NCBI RefSeq assembly: GCF_038595065.1
Contig: NZ_CP152003.1
Coordinates: 104,001-168,000, forward strand
Reading direction: 5' to 3'
DNA length: 64,000 bases
Source: Sutcliffiella sp. FSL R7-0096
GTDB lineage: Bacteria; Bacillota; Bacilli; Bacillales; Bacillaceae_I
Each line of letters starts with the position of its first letter. The stretch's first letter is position 1. Below are positions 1 to 14,140 of this stretch, piece after piece. The translations under genes and the position numbers were made by a program. The notes beneath the pieces are model-generated. The model was given only the letters and a program-made list of their open reading frames with translations. It was not told where the DNA came from and did not search any database.

Positions 1-3382
<3,382 letters not shown>

Positions 3383-3424
3383 AACAATTGAAATAAGTGA
3401 ACGATATGAATTCTTGATACGAAC

Positions 3425-3443
3425 ACATTATCTAGTTTTGAAG
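3425..3443 (+). other. 3' arm of the pre-23S processing stem
   Basis: Partner of 337-355 (see there). It lies between 23S and 5S, where a Mini-III/RNase III type cut would release mature 23S. Confidence 0.75.
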
Positions 3444-3465
3444 GTTCAACCTTCAACTGAATATG

Positions 3466-3582
3466 TCTGGTAATGATGGCGAAGAGGCCACACCCGTTCC
3501 CATACCGAACACGGAAGTTAAGCTCTTCAGCGCCGATGGTAGTTGGGGGATCTCCCCCTGTGAGAGTAGGACGTTGCCAGGC
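3466..3582 (+). rRNA. rrf: 5S rRNA
   Basis: A 117-nt 5S sequence with the conserved CCATACCGAACACGGAAGTTAAGC core. Terminal complementarity (TCTGG at the start, CCAGG at the end) closes helix I. It is the last gene of the rRNA operon. Confidence 0.96.
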
Positions 3583-3593
3583 AAATTTAAGGG

Positions 3594-3628
3594 AAACCAG
3601 TGCTTATTAAATTAGGCGCTGGTTTTTT
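3594..3628 (+). terminator. rrn operon terminator
   Basis: Ten-base stem AAACCAGTGC / GCGCTGGTTT (one G-T wobble) followed by a T run, directly after 5S. Confidence 0.9.
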
Positions 3629-3804
3629 TGTGTTTTTTGGGGGATGAGGAGGAGCGAGAGGGAGAGAGTATAGGTGATTTTGGACTAGTGGTTTTTTATC
3701 AGTTGGTGTCGAATGGGGTTTAAATAAGGTGACTTGGTTTCTAACACGGAAAAGTTGATTGATAAAATCCAAGCTGGCTGGATTGAAAGCAAAGATTTAG
3801 AGTG
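3629..3804. other. Gene-free spacer, nothing recognised
   Basis: Between the rrn terminator and the tandem array. Purine-rich stretch at about 3640-3670, no convincing ORF, promoter or RNA. Confidence 0.5.
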
Positions 3805-4345
3805 ATTAAGCACTTTATCAGAGTTATAAGGACAATCTGGCGTGGAATTTTCTGTAGAGATTGTCATTATCAGAGCTATAAAGACAATCTGGCGATGAAT
3901 TTTCTGTAGAGATTGTCATCATCAGAGCTATAAAGACAATCTGGCGGCAAATTTTCTGTAGAGATTGTCATCAACAGAGCTATAAAGACAATCTGGCGGC
4001 AAACTTTCTGTAGAGATTGTCATCATCAAAGATATAAGGACAATCTGGCGGCAAACTTTCTGTTGAGATTGTCATCATCAAAGATATAAGGACAATCTGG
4101 CGTGAAATTTTCTGTAGAGATTGTCATTATCAGAGCTATAAAGACAATCTGGCGGCAAACTTTCTGTTGAGATTGTCATCATTAGAGCTATAAAGACAAT
4201 CTGGCGGTGAATTTTCCATTGAGATTGTCATCATCAGAGCTATAAAGACAATCTGGCGGTGAATTTTCTGTAGAGATTGTCATTATCAGGGCTAGAAAGA
4301 CAATCTGGCGGCAAATTTTCCGTCGAGAATGTCATCATCAGCATC
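3805..4345. repeat. 52-bp tandem repeat array with an invariant dyad
   Basis: Nine units begin exactly 52 bp apart at 3857, 3909, 3961, 4013, 4065, 4117, 4169, 4221 and 4273. A decayed unit flanks each side (from about 3805 and 4325). Each unit has GATTGTC, a 17-nt loop, then its inverse complement GACAATC, then a 21-nt linker. The half-sites are kept in all nine core units while loop and linker bases vary (for example CAGAGCTATAAA or CAAAGATATAAG). 52 is not a multiple of three and the frames are closed, so it is not coding. Repeats are not separated by variable spacers, so it is not CRISPR. Function unknown. Confidence 0.92.
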
Positions 4346-4632
4346 AAGAAGACACTCTTCCTAAGATTTCCCCCATTGAAAAGGTATCCATCGCTTTAAC
4401 TGATTACCTATCTCTCTCCAGCCAGCTACCATACCCAATTCTTTTGAACAATTTTGACCAATTGACGTTTAGAGACATTACAAAAGTGGAATTCTGTTTG
4501 AGAGGGAGAGTTTTGCAAGATGCTCTGGTACTTCTCCCGCTACTGCTTCTTCTACATTTAATTTCTACATAAATAGAAGATCAACCTACTATGAATCGTA
4601 AAGGATGACAGTTTTTAGCGAAAGGTTATCTA
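4346..4632. other. Gene-free spacer upstream of ctsR
   Basis: No ORF of substance, no recognisable RNA structure and no clear promoter until the ctsR promoter at 4633. Confidence 0.5.
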
Positions 4633-4661
4633 TTGAAATTTTTTTCAAGGTCTTATATATT
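4633..4661 (+). promoter_or_regulatory. ctsR operon promoter, SigA type
   Basis: TTGAAA (4633-4638), 17-bp spacer, TATATT (4656-4661). The CtsR box follows at once, so a bound repressor would cover the start site. Confidence 0.75.
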
Positions 4662-4669
4662 TTACATAT

Positions 4670-4686
4670 AGTCAAAGATAGTCAAG
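4670..4686 (+). promoter_or_regulatory. CtsR operator
   Basis: AGTCAAAGATAGTCAAG fits the known CtsR heptad direct repeat (RGTCAAANANRGTCAAA) with one mismatch at the last base. It sits between the -10 element and the ctsR ribosome-binding site (AGGAGG), implying autoregulation of the operon. Confidence 0.88.
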
Positions 4687-4704
4687 GTCAGATAGGAGGA
4701 TAGC

Positions 4705-5166
4705 ATGAGAAACATATCTGATGTCATTGAACAATACTTGAAACAAGTATTGGAACGGAGCAGGGAGAATTCTGCGGAGATAAAAAGAAGTGAGATTGCT
4801 GATAAGTTTGAATGTGTGCCTTCTCAGATCAATTATGTGATAAATACGAGATTTACGATCGAGCGAGGATATTTGGTGGAAAGCAAGCGTGGGGGCGGTG
4901 GTTATATCCGGATTATCAAGATTAAGCCGCATGATCATTTGCAACTAATCGACCAGATCATGGAGTTAATAGATGTGAGGGTTTCACAGGCAAGTGCGGA
5001 GGATGTTATCTATCGCCTGGTGGAAGAGAAGGTTATTTCCGCCCGGGAAGCGAAGATAATGGTAAGTGTGATGGATCGATCCGTTTTGTATTTAGGGTTG
5101 CCTGAAAGAGATGAATTGCGGGCGAGGATGTTGACAGCAATGCTGACCACTCTGAAGTATCGGTAG
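4705..5166 (+). CDS. ctsR: CtsR, class III heat-shock repressor
   Basis: A 153-residue protein, the usual CtsR length. The N-terminal half is a winged helix-turn-helix. Residues 62-70 (RGGGGYIRI) are the tetraglycine wing loop whose arginine contacts the operator and is the site attacked by McsB in the family. The C-terminal half is the dimer/four-helix part. It represses clp and ctsR-operon genes until heat or protein stress. First gene of a four-gene operon preceded by its own operator; start chosen for the GATAGGAGGATAGC ribosome-binding site. Confidence 0.97.
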   Translation: MRNISDVIEQYLKQVLERSRENSAEIKRSEIADKFECVPSQINYVINTRFTIERGYLVESKRGGGGYIRIIKIKPHDHLQLIDQIMELIDVRVSQASAEDVIYRLVEEKVISAREAKIMVSVMDRSVLYLGLPERDELRARMLTAMLTTLKYR

Positions 5167-5177
5167 GGGGGATATAA

Positions 5178-5726
5178 ATGGTATGTCAGGAATGTAATGA
5201 GCGCCCAGCCGCTCTTCATTTTACGAAAATCATTAATGGGGAAAAATCCGAAATCCACATATGTGAGCAGTGTGCACAGGAAAAGGGAAGCATGTCGATG
5301 TTTACTGGTGGCTCTGGTTTTTCCATAAATAATTTAATTGCCGGGCTGTTGAATACGGAACAGGCGATTCCTAATCCAAAACAGGAGGAGCTCGAGCCTA
5401 AGAAAGTGCTGCAGTGTGAGCGTTGTAAGATGACATTTACACAGTTTACGAAGATTGGCCGGTTTGGCTGTTCCGAATGTTATCATACGTTTTCCGATAA
5501 GATGCAGCCTATATTAAAAAGATTGCACAGTGGAAATACCGTGCACGCCGGTAAGATTCCGAAAAGAATCGGTGGCAGCATGCATGTGCGAAAAGAGATT
5601 GATTCCCTGAAAGAGGAATTACAGGAGCTTATCAGACAGGAAGAATTTGAAAGCGCGGCGAATACTAGAGATAGAATCAGAGAGTTGGAAAGGCAACTGA
5701 GTGAAAAAAGAGAGGGGGAGCAGTAG
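5178..5726 (+). CDS. mcsA: McsA, zinc-binding activator of McsB
   Basis: A 182-residue protein with three CxxC pairs (C3/C6, C29/C32, C80/C83) and a fourth at C98/C101, giving two zinc sites. A UVR-type helical hairpin follows at about 143-175, the part that docks on ClpC. In the family McsA stimulates the arginine kinase McsB and takes part in adaptor function. It lies 11 nt after ctsR and its stop abuts the mcsB start, consistent with co-translation of the two partners. Confidence 0.96.
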   Translation: MVCQECNERPAALHFTKIINGEKSEIHICEQCAQEKGSMSMFTGGSGFSINNLIAGLLNTEQAIPNPKQEELEPKKVLQCERCKMTFTQFTKIGRFGCSECYHTFSDKMQPILKRLHSGNTVHAGKIPKRIGGSMHVRKEIDSLKEELQELIRQEEFESAANTRDRIRELERQLSEKREGEQ

Positions 5727-6791
5727 ATGTCTCTTGAACACTTTTTGAATAATGCAGTCAGTTCTTGGATGAATCAGGAGGGCCCCGACTCAGATATCGT
5801 CTTGAGCAGCCGGGTAAGGCTGGCGAGGAATCTGGAGAATATGCAGTTCCCAACAGTGGCGAGCAATGAGGAAGCGCAAAAGATTGTCGATGTAATGAAA
5901 CAGCATTTTGGAGAAAAAGCGTTTCAGGATCTTGGGGATCTGGAGTTCCTTCTTATGGAGGAATTAAATGCGCTAGAGAAGCGGGTGCTGGTAGAAAAGC
6001 ACCTGATCAGTCCACAACTGGCGGAGGATTCGGCATTTGGTGCATGTTTGTTATCACCTAATGAAGAAGTGAGCATTATGATAAATGAGGAGGACCATAT
6101 AAGGATTCAATGTTTGTTTCCCGGACTGCAGCTGAATGAAGCATTGCAGGTGGCCAATTCATTGGATGATTGGATAGAAGAGAAGATCGATTATGCGTTT
6201 GATGAAAAACGAGGATACTTAACCAGCTGCCCGACAAATGTGGGTACGGGGCTACGGGCTTCGGTCATGATGCACCTTCCAGCATTGGTGCTGACCCAGC
6301 AGATGAACAGGATTGTCCCGGCGATTAATCAATTGGGATTGGTTGTTAGAGGAATTTACGGGGAAGGCAGCGAAGCTTTAGGGAACATCTTTCAGATTTC
6401 CAACCAGATGACACTAGGAAAGTCGGAAGAGGATATTGTCCAAGACCTTATGAGTGTCGTGCAACAACTAATTACGCAGGAGCGATCTGCCCGGGAAGCA
6501 TTAGTTAAAACTTCGAACATACAATTAGAAGATAGGGTTTTTCGCTCATACGGGTTGCTGGCGCATAGCCGGGTCATGGAAACGAAAGAGGCGGCAAAAT
6601 GTTTGTCAAATGTCCGGCTCGGTATCGATTTAGGGTATATCACCGACATTTCCAGATCAATTTTGAATGAATTAATGATATTGACCCAACCAGGGTTCCT
6701 GCAGCAGTATGCTGGGGGACCATTAAAGCCAAATGAAAGAGATGTTCGCAGGGCGAGCTTAATTCGGGAAAGAATGCGATTAAAGAGATAA
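5727..6791 (+). CDS. mcsB: McsB, protein arginine kinase
   Basis: A 354-residue member of the phosphagen (guanidino) kinase superfamily that phosphorylates arginines on proteins, marking them for ClpCP. The nucleotide-binding SSRVRLARN is at 27-35. The active-site loop [12 protein letters not shown] is at 168-179 with the conserved cysteine. The phospho-arginine-binding RDxxRA motif is at 338-343 (RDVRRA). All signature residues I can check are intact. The gene starts one base after the mcsA stop codon. Confidence 0.97.
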   Translation: MSLEHFLNNAVSSWMNQEGPDSDIVLSSRVRLARNLENMQFPTVASNEEAQKIVDVMKQHFGEKAFQDLGDLEFLLMEELNALEKRVLVEKHLISPQLAEDSAFGACLLSPNEEVSIMINEEDHIRIQCLFPGLQLNEALQVANSLDDWIEEKIDYAFDEKRGYLTSCPTNVGTGLRASVMMHLPALVLTQQMNRIVPAINQLGLVVRGIYGEGSEALGNIFQISNQMTLGKSEEDIVQDLMSVVQQLITQERSAREALVKTSNIQLEDRVFRSYGLLAHSRVMETKEAAKCLSNVRLGIDLGYITDISRSILNELMILTQPGFLQQYAGGPLKPNERDVRRASLIRERMRLKR

Positions 6792-6813
6792 ATTATTCGG
6801 GAGGCGATTAGAT

Positions 6814-9252
6814 ATGATGTTTGGTCGATTTACGGAAAGAGCACAAAAAGTATTAGCATTAGCACAAGAAGAGGCATTGCGCCTAAGCCATAATAATATT
6901 GGGACGGAGCATATCCTGCTTGGATTGGTAAGGGAAGGGGAGGGCATTGCCGCAAAAGCGCTGATCGCCCTTGGTTTAGGACCTGAGAAGATCCAGAAGG
7001 AAGTGGAGAACCTGATTGGCAGAGGGCAGGACAGTGGACAGTCCATTCCTCACTACACTCCAAGAGCGAAGAAAGTGATTGAGCTTTCCATGGACGAAGC
7101 ACGTAAACTGGGACACTCCTATGTGGGAACGGAGCATGTCTTGCTTGGTCTTATCCGCGAGGGGGAAGGCGTGGCGGCACGTGTTCTGAACAACTTGGGT
7201 GTAAGCTTGAACAAAGCGCGTCAACAAGTGTTACAGCTGCTTGGAAGCAATGAATCTTCAGGAGGGCATCAAGGAGGAGCGTCTGCCAATGTAAATACGC
7301 CTACGCTTGATAGTCTTGCAAGGGATCTTACAGCAGTTGCTCGCGAAGGAAGCTTGGATCCTGTTATCGGACGAAGCAAGGAAATCCAACGTGTCATTGA
7401 AGTACTGAGCCGTAGAACGAAAAATAACCCAGTGCTGATCGGGGAGCCTGGGGTCGGTAAAACCGCTATCGCGGAAGGACTTGCACAGCAAATTGTGAAC
7501 AATGAAGTACCGGAAATCCTCCGTGACAAGCGGGTTATGACCTTGGATATGGGGACGGTGGTAGCAGGGACCAAATACCGCGGTGAGTTTGAGGACCGTT
7601 TAAAGAAAGTAATGGATGAGATTCGCCAAGCGGGCAACATCATCCTGTTCATTGACGAGCTGCACACGTTGATCGGTGCGGGTGGGGCAGAAGGTGCGAT
7701 CGATGCATCCAATATCCTGAAACCATCCTTGGCTCGTGGGGAGTTACAATGTATCGGTGCGACAACATTGGATGAGTACCGAAAATATATTGAAAAAGAC
7801 GCAGCACTAGAACGCCGTTTCCAGCCAATCCAGGTGGATGAGCCGACAACGGCGGAATCCATTCAGATTCTGACGGGTCTTCGTGACCGTTATGAAGCTC
7901 ATCATCGCGTATCCATTACCGATGAGGCGATCGAGCAGGCGGTTAAGCTTTCCGACCGCTACATCAGTGACCGCTTCCTTCCGGATAAAGCAATCGACTT
8001 AATTGATGAAGCCGGATCAAAAGTACGACTTCGTTCTTTTACGACACCTCCGAACTTAAAAGAGTTAGAGGTAAAGCTTGAGTCTGTCCGCAACGAAAAG
8101 GATGCGGCTGTACAAAGCCAAGAGTTTGAAAAGGCAGCATCATTAAGAGATACAGAGCAGCGTCTTCGTGAACAATTAGAAGAAACGAAGAAAACATGGA
8201 AAGAAAAGCAGGGACAAGAGAATTCCGAGGTGACAGTGGAGGATATTGCGATGGTCGTGTCCAGCTGGACTGGGATTCCGGTATCGAAGCTTGCGCAAAC
8301 GGAAACCGATAAACTGTTGAACATGGAATCTCTATTGCATTCCCGTGTCATCGGCCAGGATGAGGCGGTTAAGGCGGTATCCAAAGCCGTTCGCCGTGCA
8401 CGTGCAGGGTTGAAAGATCCAAAACGCCCAATCGGTTCCTTCATATTCCTTGGGCCGACAGGGGTCGGGAAAACCGAACTTGCTAGAGCCTTGGCAGAAT
8501 CCATCTTTGGTGACGAGGATGCGATGATCCGTATCGATATGTCCGAATACATGGAGAAGCATTCGACTTCCCGTCTTGTAGGTTCCCCTCCAGGATATGT
8601 AGGCTATGATGAAGGTGGCCAATTGACGGAGAAGGTACGCCGTAAGCCGTACTCTGTCATCCTATTGGATGAAATTGAAAAAGCACATCCTGATGTGTTC
8701 AATATACTATTGCAAGTGTTAGAGGATGGCCGTCTGACAGATTCGAAGGGTCGTACAGTCGACTTCCGGAACACGCTTGTCATCATGACATCCAACGTAG
8801 GGGCGGATGCCTTGAAGCGTAACAAGTATGTAGGCTTTAACGTACAAGATGAGAACCAGAACTATAAAGACATGAAAGGGAAAGTGATGGATGAGCTGAA
8901 AAAAGCGTTCCGTCCGGAGTTCCTGAATCGTGTCGATGAAATGATCGTCTTCCACTCCTTGGAGAAAACACACTTGAAAGAGATCGTTACATTGCTATCT
9001 GAGCAGCTGACGAAGCGTCTGAAAGAACAGGATATTGATCTGGAGCTGACAGATGCAGCAAAAGAAAAGATTTCCGAAGAAGGGTACGATCCAGAGTACG
9101 GGGCAAGACCGTTGCGTCGTGCCATCCAGAAGCATGTGGAGGATAAACTTTCCGAAGAGCTGCTAAGAGGCAATATTGAGAAAGGTAAGAAAATCTCCTT
9201 GGATGTAGTAGACGGGGAATTTGTGGTTCGTGGTGTGGAAAAAGTGAAATAA
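6814..9252 (+). CDS. clpC: ClpC, AAA+ unfoldase of the ClpCP protease
   Basis: An 812-residue Hsp100 protein. Two N-terminal Clp repeats cover about 1-145. Walker A GEPGVGKT at 210-217 marks the first AAA+ ring and GPTGVGKT at 547-554 the second. A UVR-like middle coiled coil lies between (around 435-455) and is where adaptors such as McsA/McsB or MecA act. It unfolds phospho-arginine-marked or adaptor-delivered substrates into ClpP, which is not in the window. Last gene of the ctsR operon, followed by a terminator. Confidence 0.98.
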   Translation: MMFGRFTERAQKVLALAQEEALRLSHNNIGTEHILLGLVREGEGIAAKALIALGLGPEKIQKEVENLIGRGQDSGQSIPHYTPRAKKVIELSMDEARKLGHSYVGTEHVLLGLIREGEGVAARVLNNLGVSLNKARQQVLQLLGSNESSGGHQGGASANVNTPTLDSLARDLTAVAREGSLDPVIGRSKEIQRVIEVLSRRTKNNPVLIGEPGVGKTAIAEGLAQQIVNNEVPEILRDKRVMTLDMGTVVAGTKYRGEFEDRLKKVMDEIRQAGNIILFIDELHTLIGAGGAEGAIDASNILKPSLARGELQCIGATTLDEYRKYIEKDAALERRFQPIQVDEPTTAESIQILTGLRDRYEAHHRVSITDEAIEQAVKLSDRYISDRFLPDKAIDLIDEAGSKVRLRSFTTPPNLKELEVKLESVRNEKDAAVQSQEFEKAASLRDTEQRLREQLEETKKTWKEKQGQENSEVTVEDIAMVVSSWTGIPVSKLAQTETDKLLNMESLLHSRVIGQDEAVKAVSKAVRRARAGLKDPKRPIGSFIFLGPTGVGKTELARALAESIFGDEDAMIRIDMSEYMEKHSTSRLVGSPPGYVGYDEGGQLTEKVRRKPYSVILLDEIEKAHPDVFNILLQVLEDGRLTDSKGRTVDFRNTLVIMTSNVGADALKRNKYVGFNVQDENQNYKDMKGKVMDELKKAFRPEFLNRVDEMIVFHSLEKTHLKEIVTLLSEQLTKRLKEQDIDLELTDAAKEKISEEGYDPEYGARPLRRAIQKHVEDKLSEELLRGNIEKGKKISLDVVDGEFVVRGVEKVK

Positions 9253-9282
9253 GCATGATAGTCGATGGTTGAGAATAGAAGC

Positions 9283-9320
9283 GGAGGGCAGCTCTTTAAT
9301 TGGAGCTTTCCTCCTTTCTT
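9283..9320 (+). terminator. clpC downstream terminator
   Basis: Interrupted stem GGAGG-AGCTC / GGAGCT-CCTCC followed by TTTCTTG, 30 nt after clpC. It closes the ctsR operon. Confidence 0.75.
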
Positions 9321-9446
9321 GTATTATCCAATGGTTTAAATTAGCGTAAATAATGTGAAATAAGGTATCATAAAAGAAGGAAAACAATGGTATTTTTATT
9401 ATGCTCTTTTCATAAAGATTATTGTTAACATAGAGAGGATTTTTGG

Positions 9447-10823
9447 ATGGCAAAGCGTAAGACAAAGTTTATGTGTAAGGAATGCGGGTATGAGTCTCCT
9501 AAGTGGATGGGGAAATGCCCGGGATGCCATGCATGGAATACGATGGTCGAGGAGCTTGAGGAGTCCAGGACTCCAAGGCGCGGAGGCTTTACGACATCTT
9601 CCTCCACACTGGCAAGGAAAGCGGAATCCATTACTAAAGTGGAAAATATAAAGCAGTCAAGGATCTACACCGATATGGAGGAGTGCAACAGGGTGCTTGG
9701 AGGCGGATTGGTCCAAGGTTCGCTTGTTCTTATCGGAGGAGACCCGGGGATCGGGAAATCGACTTTATTGCTGCAGGTGTGCTCTCAGTTGGCTATGAAG
9801 AAACACCGTGTCCTATACATATCCGGGGAAGAGTCTGTTCAACAGACGAAGCTGCGTGCAGATCGCTTAGGCGTGCAGGCAGAAGAGCTGTTTGTATTAT
9901 CCGAAACGGATTTCGAACTGGTGGCAAAAGCGGTAGATGACATTCAGCCTACCCTGCTGGTTGTCGATTCCATCCAGACCGTTTATCATCCGGCAGTCAC
10001 TTCAGCGCCGGGAAGCGTGTCCCAGGTCAGGGAGTGTACCGCGGAGTTGATGCGTATTGCGAAAACGAAGAACATCGCTGTTTTCATCGTAGGACACGTG
10101 ACCAAGGAAGGATCCATCGCCGGCCCACGATTACTGGAGCACATGGTGGATACTGTGCTATATTTTGAAGGAGAACGGCACCATACATATCGCATATTGC
10201 GGTCTGTAAAAAATAGATTCGGTTCCACCAACGAAATAGGTATTTTTGAAATGAAGGAAGAAGGACTGACAGAAGTGAAGAACCCTTCTGAAATCTTTCT
10301 TGAAGAACGTTCCAAAGGAGCTGCAGGCTCTACTGTAGTGGCATCCATGGAAGGGACGCGCCCGGTATTGGTGGAAATTCAGGCACTCATTTCACCGACA
10401 GGTTACGGTAATCCGCGTAGGATGGCAACAGGAATTGACCATAACAGGGTCTCCCTCATCATGGCCGTGCTCGAAAAGAGGGTGGGCCTCTTGTTACAGA
10501 ATCAGGACGCTTACCTGAAAGTTGCCGGCGGGGTTAAACTCGACGAACCGGCTATCGATTTAGCAGTAGCCGTGAGCATAGCTTCCAGCTTCCGAAACCA
10601 AACGTCTGAACCGACGGATGTGGTGATCGGCGAAGTAGGATTGACAGGTGAGATCAGACGGGTTTCCCGAATTGAACAGCGCGTGCAAGAAGCAGCAAAA
10701 CTTGGGTTCAAACGGGTGATCATCCCAGCGAAAAACCTTGGGGGATGGACCGTTCCGAAAGAGGTCAATGTCATCGGTGTTAACACCATCGAGCAGGCTC
10801 TTCAATATACTCTAGGGGGATAG
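9447..10823 (+). CDS. radA: RadA, recombination ATPase/branch-migration factor
   Basis: A 458-residue protein with the RadA three-part layout. A four-cysteine zinc finger lies at C10, C13, C24 and C27. A RecA-like core has Walker [10 protein letters not shown] at 97-105 and the RadA-specific KNRFG at 255-259. The C-terminal domain is Lon-protease-like. In the family it drives D-loop branch migration during recombinational repair and, in Bacillus, works with DisA, encoded 2 nt downstream. The ATG follows GAGAGGATTTTTGG. Confidence 0.97.
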   Translation: MAKRKTKFMCKECGYESPKWMGKCPGCHAWNTMVEELEESRTPRRGGFTTSSSTLARKAESITKVENIKQSRIYTDMEECNRVLGGGLVQGSLVLIGGDPGIGKSTLLLQVCSQLAMKKHRVLYISGEESVQQTKLRADRLGVQAEELFVLSETDFELVAKAVDDIQPTLLVVDSIQTVYHPAVTSAPGSVSQVRECTAELMRIAKTKNIAVFIVGHVTKEGSIAGPRLLEHMVDTVLYFEGERHHTYRILRSVKNRFGSTNEIGIFEMKEEGLTEVKNPSEIFLEERSKGAAGSTVVASMEGTRPVLVEIQALISPTGYGNPRRMATGIDHNRVSLIMAVLEKRVGLLLQNQDAYLKVAGGVKLDEPAIDLAVAVSIASSFRNQTSEPTDVVIGEVGLTGEIRRVSRIEQRVQEAAKLGFKRVIIPAKNLGGWTVPKEVNVIGVNTIEQALQYTLGG

Positions 10824-10825
10824 AG

Positions 10826-11899
10826 ATGGAAGAACAACGGCAGAAAGAAAAAATCATGGCAGATACGTTACAGTTTATTGCACCAGGGACACCCATCAGG
10901 GAGGGAATCAACAACATTCTCCGCTCCCAGACGGGTGGACTGGTTGTAGTGGGTTTCAATGATAAAGTGAAAGAAATGGTGGACGGAGGCTTTTCCATCA
11001 ACTGTCCCTTCAGTCCTGCCTATGTATATGAATTGGCAAAAATGGACGGTGCCATTATACTCAACGAAAAAGGCACGAAAATACTATATGCCAACGCCCA
11101 ATTGACACCTAACTCCACCATCATTTCCACTGAAACCGGTATGAGGCACCGTACAGCGGAACGTGTGGCCAAGCAGACCGGCTGTCTTGTCATCGCCATC
11201 TCCCAGCGGCGTAATGTCATCACCTTGTACAAAGGGGATTTCCGCTATGCGTTAAGGGATATCGGAGTTATTTTCACCAAAGCCAATCAGGCGATCCAGA
11301 CACTTGAAAAATATAAATCCGTGCTGGACCAGGGGATCACCAACCTTGGAGCATTGGAATTTGAGGAACAAGTATCCTTATCGGAACTATTACAGGTTAT
11401 CCACCGTATTGAAATGGTACTTCGTATCAAAAATGAGATTCTAAGCTATATCAATGAGCTAGGCACGGAAGGGAGACTCATTCGCCTTCAAATGACGGAA
11501 CTTCTTGCTCATATTGAAGAAGAGGCAATCCTTCTTATCAAGGATTATTGCGTGGATAAAGACATGGATGCATTCATGATCTTAAGAAGATTGCAGGAAT
11601 TGGCCAATACGGACTTATTGGATGATGCCGTCATTTTAAAAATGTTAGGATATTCTGGTTTTATGAATCCGGATGAAATCGTCCTTCCAAGAGGGTACAG
11701 AGTCCTGCATAAGATTCCTAGACTTCCCCCGCTCGTCATAGAAAACCTTGTCTGCCGTTTTCAAAACCTGAAGCATATCATCGTCGCGACAGTGGAAGAA
11801 CTAGATGATGTAGATGGCATCGGCGAAGTCCGGGCAAGAAAGATAAAAGAGGGGCTGAAGCGGATACAGGATCAGCTTCTTATCGACCGTCAAATGTAG
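10826..11899 (+). CDS. disA: DisA, diadenylate cyclase and DNA-integrity scanner
   Basis: A 357-residue protein. The DAC domain has the two active-site motifs DGA (74-76) and RHR (107-109), which make c-di-AMP from two ATP. A helical linker follows, then C-terminal helix-hairpin-helix DNA-binding repeats (about 321-345, [12 protein letters not shown]). DisA octamers slide along DNA and lower c-di-AMP synthesis at branched structures. Two nucleotides separate it from radA, whose product inhibits it in the family, so they form one unit. Confidence 0.97.
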   Translation: MEEQRQKEKIMADTLQFIAPGTPIREGINNILRSQTGGLVVVGFNDKVKEMVDGGFSINCPFSPAYVYELAKMDGAIILNEKGTKILYANAQLTPNSTIISTETGMRHRTAERVAKQTGCLVIAISQRRNVITLYKGDFRYALRDIGVIFTKANQAIQTLEKYKSVLDQGITNLGALEFEEQVSLSELLQVIHRIEMVLRIKNEILSYINELGTEGRLIRLQMTELLAHIEEEAILLIKDYCVDKDMDAFMILRRLQELANTDLLDDAVILKMLGYSGFMNPDEIVLPRGYRVLHKIPRLPPLVIENLVCRFQNLKHIIVATVEELDDVDGIGEVRARKIKEGLKRIQDQLLIDRQM

Positions 11900-11989
11900 G
11901 ACGGAGAGCTTTGAAAATCTTGAATGTGACAAAATCCTAACAAATGTAAATTAAAAGCTTTTTCGACGTTTTATTTAATGGAAACTGTT

Positions 11990-11995
11990 TATAAT
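11990..11995 (+). promoter_or_regulatory. Possible -10 box for yacL
   Basis: TATAAT 21 nt ahead of the yacL start codon; the expected -35 position reads CGTTTT, a poor match, so only the -10 is credible. Confidence 0.4.
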
Positions 11996-12015
11996 GAATA
12001 AAAGGAGGTGAGGCA

Positions 12016-13107
12016 ATGTTAAGGCGTATGGTTCAAGTATTCTTTCTAATTCTTGGTGGGACATTGGGAATATTCTTTATCCCCGAGCTGTTTTCCCTCT
12101 TAAATGTAGGAGATATTCCTTTTCTTACGAAGCCTTATACTGTTGCGATCTTAGGAGCAATTATATTTTTCATCCTTACTTTTTGGTTAGTGGATTATGT
12201 GGTCGGATTCATTAAGTGGATAGAGGAATCATTGGTGAAAGCGCCGGTAACAGATGTGTTATTCGGTAGCCTGGGACTTATTTTCGGGTTGATTGTCGCC
12301 TATTTAGCGGTCATCCCCCTTGAGAGAATTCCATTTGTCAGTGCCATCTTCCCTATTTTCATTACCATTCTATTAGGGTATCTCGGATTCCAGGTAGGCT
12401 TTAAGAAACGGGATGAGCTAGTGAACTTGTTCTCGATCTCATCTAAATTCGGCAAGAAGAAGGCGGTGGAGGAAGACGATTTAGACCTTTCTTCTAAAAA
12501 GCTGAAAATCTTGGATACGAGTGTGATCATTGATGGAAGAGTGGCGGATATCTGCCAGACGGGCTTTTTGGAAGGGACGATTGTCATTCCGAGATTTGTC
12601 CTGGAAGAGCTGCAGCATATAGCCGATTCATCTGACGTGCTGAAACGAAATCGTGGCCGACGCGGCTTGGATATTTTGAACAGAATCCAAAAGGAATTAG
12701 CCATAAAAGTAGAAATCTATGAAGGCAATTTTGAAGATATACAGGAAGTGGACAGTAAACTTGTTAAATTGGCAAAATTGACTTCCGGTGTGGTCGTGAC
12801 CAATGACTTCAATTTGAATAAAGTCTGCGAGCTTCAAAGTGTCGAAGTCTTGAATATCAACGATCTCGCCAATGCGGTCAAGCCGGTCGTCCTTCCGGGT
12901 GAAGAACTGACCGTCCAAGTCATCAAGGACGGAAAAGAGCATAACCAAGGCGTTGCATACCTAGATGACGGGACGATGATCGTCGTGGAAGAAGGCCGTG
13001 ATTACATCGGCAAGCACATACAAGTCCTTGTTACAAGTGTCTTGCAGACCTCTGCGGGACGAATGATTTTTGCCAAGCCCAAACAACTGGAACGGGCGGC
13101 CTTATAA
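12016..13107 (+). CDS. yacL: YacL, membrane-anchored PIN-TRAM protein
   Basis: A 363-residue protein with about four hydrophobic segments in the first 130 residues, then a PIN-type nuclease domain starting at [10 protein letters not shown], then a TRAM domain (about 294-355) likely to bind RNA. The aspartates of the PIN site (LDTS, NDFN) are present. Biological role not established to my knowledge. The same neighbours (disA upstream, ispD downstream) occur in B. subtilis. Start supported by AAGGAGGTGAGGCA. Confidence 0.93.
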   Translation: MLRRMVQVFFLILGGTLGIFFIPELFSLLNVGDIPFLTKPYTVAILGAIIFFILTFWLVDYVVGFIKWIEESLVKAPVTDVLFGSLGLIFGLIVAYLAVIPLERIPFVSAIFPIFITILLGYLGFQVGFKKRDELVNLFSISSKFGKKKAVEEDDLDLSSKKLKILDTSVIIDGRVADICQTGFLEGTIVIPRFVLEELQHIADSSDVLKRNRGRRGLDILNRIQKELAIKVEIYEGNFEDIQEVDSKLVKLAKLTSGVVVTNDFNLNKVCELQSVEVLNINDLANAVKPVVLPGEELTVQVIKDGKEHNQGVAYLDDGTMIVVEEGRDYIGKHIQVLVTSVLQTSAGRMIFAKPKQLERAAL

Positions 13108-13133
13108 GTAGTGGATGAATGGATGCTACCCTA

Positions 13134-13176
13134 GCTGATGGTGGGAGCGAAGCCTGGCGCGGAAACCATCAGCGGT
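13134..13176. repeat. Family-B intergenic element, internally deleted copy (B1)
   Basis: Only the two ends of a family-B element remain: GATGGT (13137-13142), GAGCGAAGCC, GCGGAA, ACCATC (13165-13170), AGCGG. The outer arms are complementary to each other but differ from those of the full B copies at 14639 and 54957. About 85-90 bp of centre are missing relative to those. Confidence 0.75.
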
Positions 13177-13294
13177 ACTCAATCAGTCCAACATAAGAAA
13201 CCTCTACCCTCTTAAGCCTTGCTTGGAGGGTTGAAGTTATTTCAGAATATTTTTTAATGGACTCTGAAAAATCAACACCTACGGGAGAGAAAAA

Positions 13295-13972
13295 ATGAAC
13301 TATCAAGTAATCGTACTGGCGGCAGGTCAGGGGAAACGAATGAAGGCGGGAAAGAATAAGCAATTTATCGAACTTGAGGGGAAACCCGTCATCATTCACA
13401 CCCTCTCCGCCTTTGAAGAAGACCCTTACTGTGATCAAATCAAACTAGTCATCAATGACAAAGAAAAAGATATTTTCCAAGAGCTTTTCACCCTTTATCC
13501 GATAAAGAAAATAAAAGAAATCATACCCGGTGGGGAAGAACGGCAGGATAGCGTGTATAATGGGCTTAACTCGATTCAATCAGCAGAGATTGTGCTTGTC
13601 CATGACGGGGCAAGGCCCTTCATTTCCCAAAAAGTCATCCACAATCTGGTGAAGAAAGCATCTAAAGAGGGAGCCGCAATTGTCGGAGTCCCTGTGAAAG
13701 ATACCATCAAGCGGGTAAGCAGTGGGGGAGTTGTGGAAGAGACGGTCGAACGGTCCAGTTTATGGTCCATCCAGACTCCGCAAGCTTTCCGTTATCCTAT
13801 TTTGAAGGAAGCGCATGAAAAGGCAAAGATGGAAAACTACTTGGGGACCGATGAGGCGAGCCTTGTGGAGAGGATACATATACCGGTACATATAGTAGAA
13901 GGCGAATATGAAAATTTCAAGCTGACAACCCCGGAGGATTTAATCCTCGCCAAAGCTTTTTTACAAAAATAG
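13295..13972 (+). CDS. ispD: IspD, MEP cytidylyltransferase
   Basis: A 225-residue enzyme of the non-mevalonate isoprenoid route that joins CTP and methylerythritol phosphate. The nucleotide-binding loop AAGQGKRM is near the N-terminus (residues 9-16), followed by KQFIELEGKP, and HDGARPF lies mid-protein. The next pathway gene in this window, ispF, follows after a family-A element. IspE, the intervening enzyme, is elsewhere. Confidence 0.96.
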   Translation: MNYQVIVLAAGQGKRMKAGKNKQFIELEGKPVIIHTLSAFEEDPYCDQIKLVINDKEKDIFQELFTLYPIKKIKEIIPGGEERQDSVYNGLNSIQSAEIVLVHDGARPFISQKVIHNLVKKASKEGAAIVGVPVKDTIKRVSSGGVVEETVERSSLWSIQTPQAFRYPILKEAHEKAKMENYLGTDEASLVERIHIPVHIVEGEYENFKLTTPEDLILAKAFLQK

Positions 13973-13978
13973 TTCATC

Positions 13979-14095
13979 TGTAGTGGGGGTGCAAGGTGTG
14001 GGACTCCGGCGGGAGGTAGCGGTAGGTTGAGACTCCGAGCGTTGTGAGGAGCTCAAGCACTGCCCACTGGATAAGCGAACACCTGCAGGAGTGAG
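13979..14095. repeat. Family-A intergenic element (A1)
   Basis: Shares the family-A core GACTCC-GGCGGGAG-TAGCGGTAG-TTGAGAC, then CTCAAGCAC, GGATAAGCGAACACC. The inner stem is GGTGT / ACACC. The outer CCTGTTG/CAACAGG arms seen in other copies are degenerate here. Lies between ispD and ispF. Confidence 0.85.
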
Positions 14096-14140
14096 ATCAA
14101 TCTCAAATGAGAAAAATACATATAAATGGAGAGGTGTACC

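Noticed and set aside
3805-4345. CRISPR array
   Set aside because: Units are contiguous 52-mers with no unique spacers, and no cas genes are in the window.
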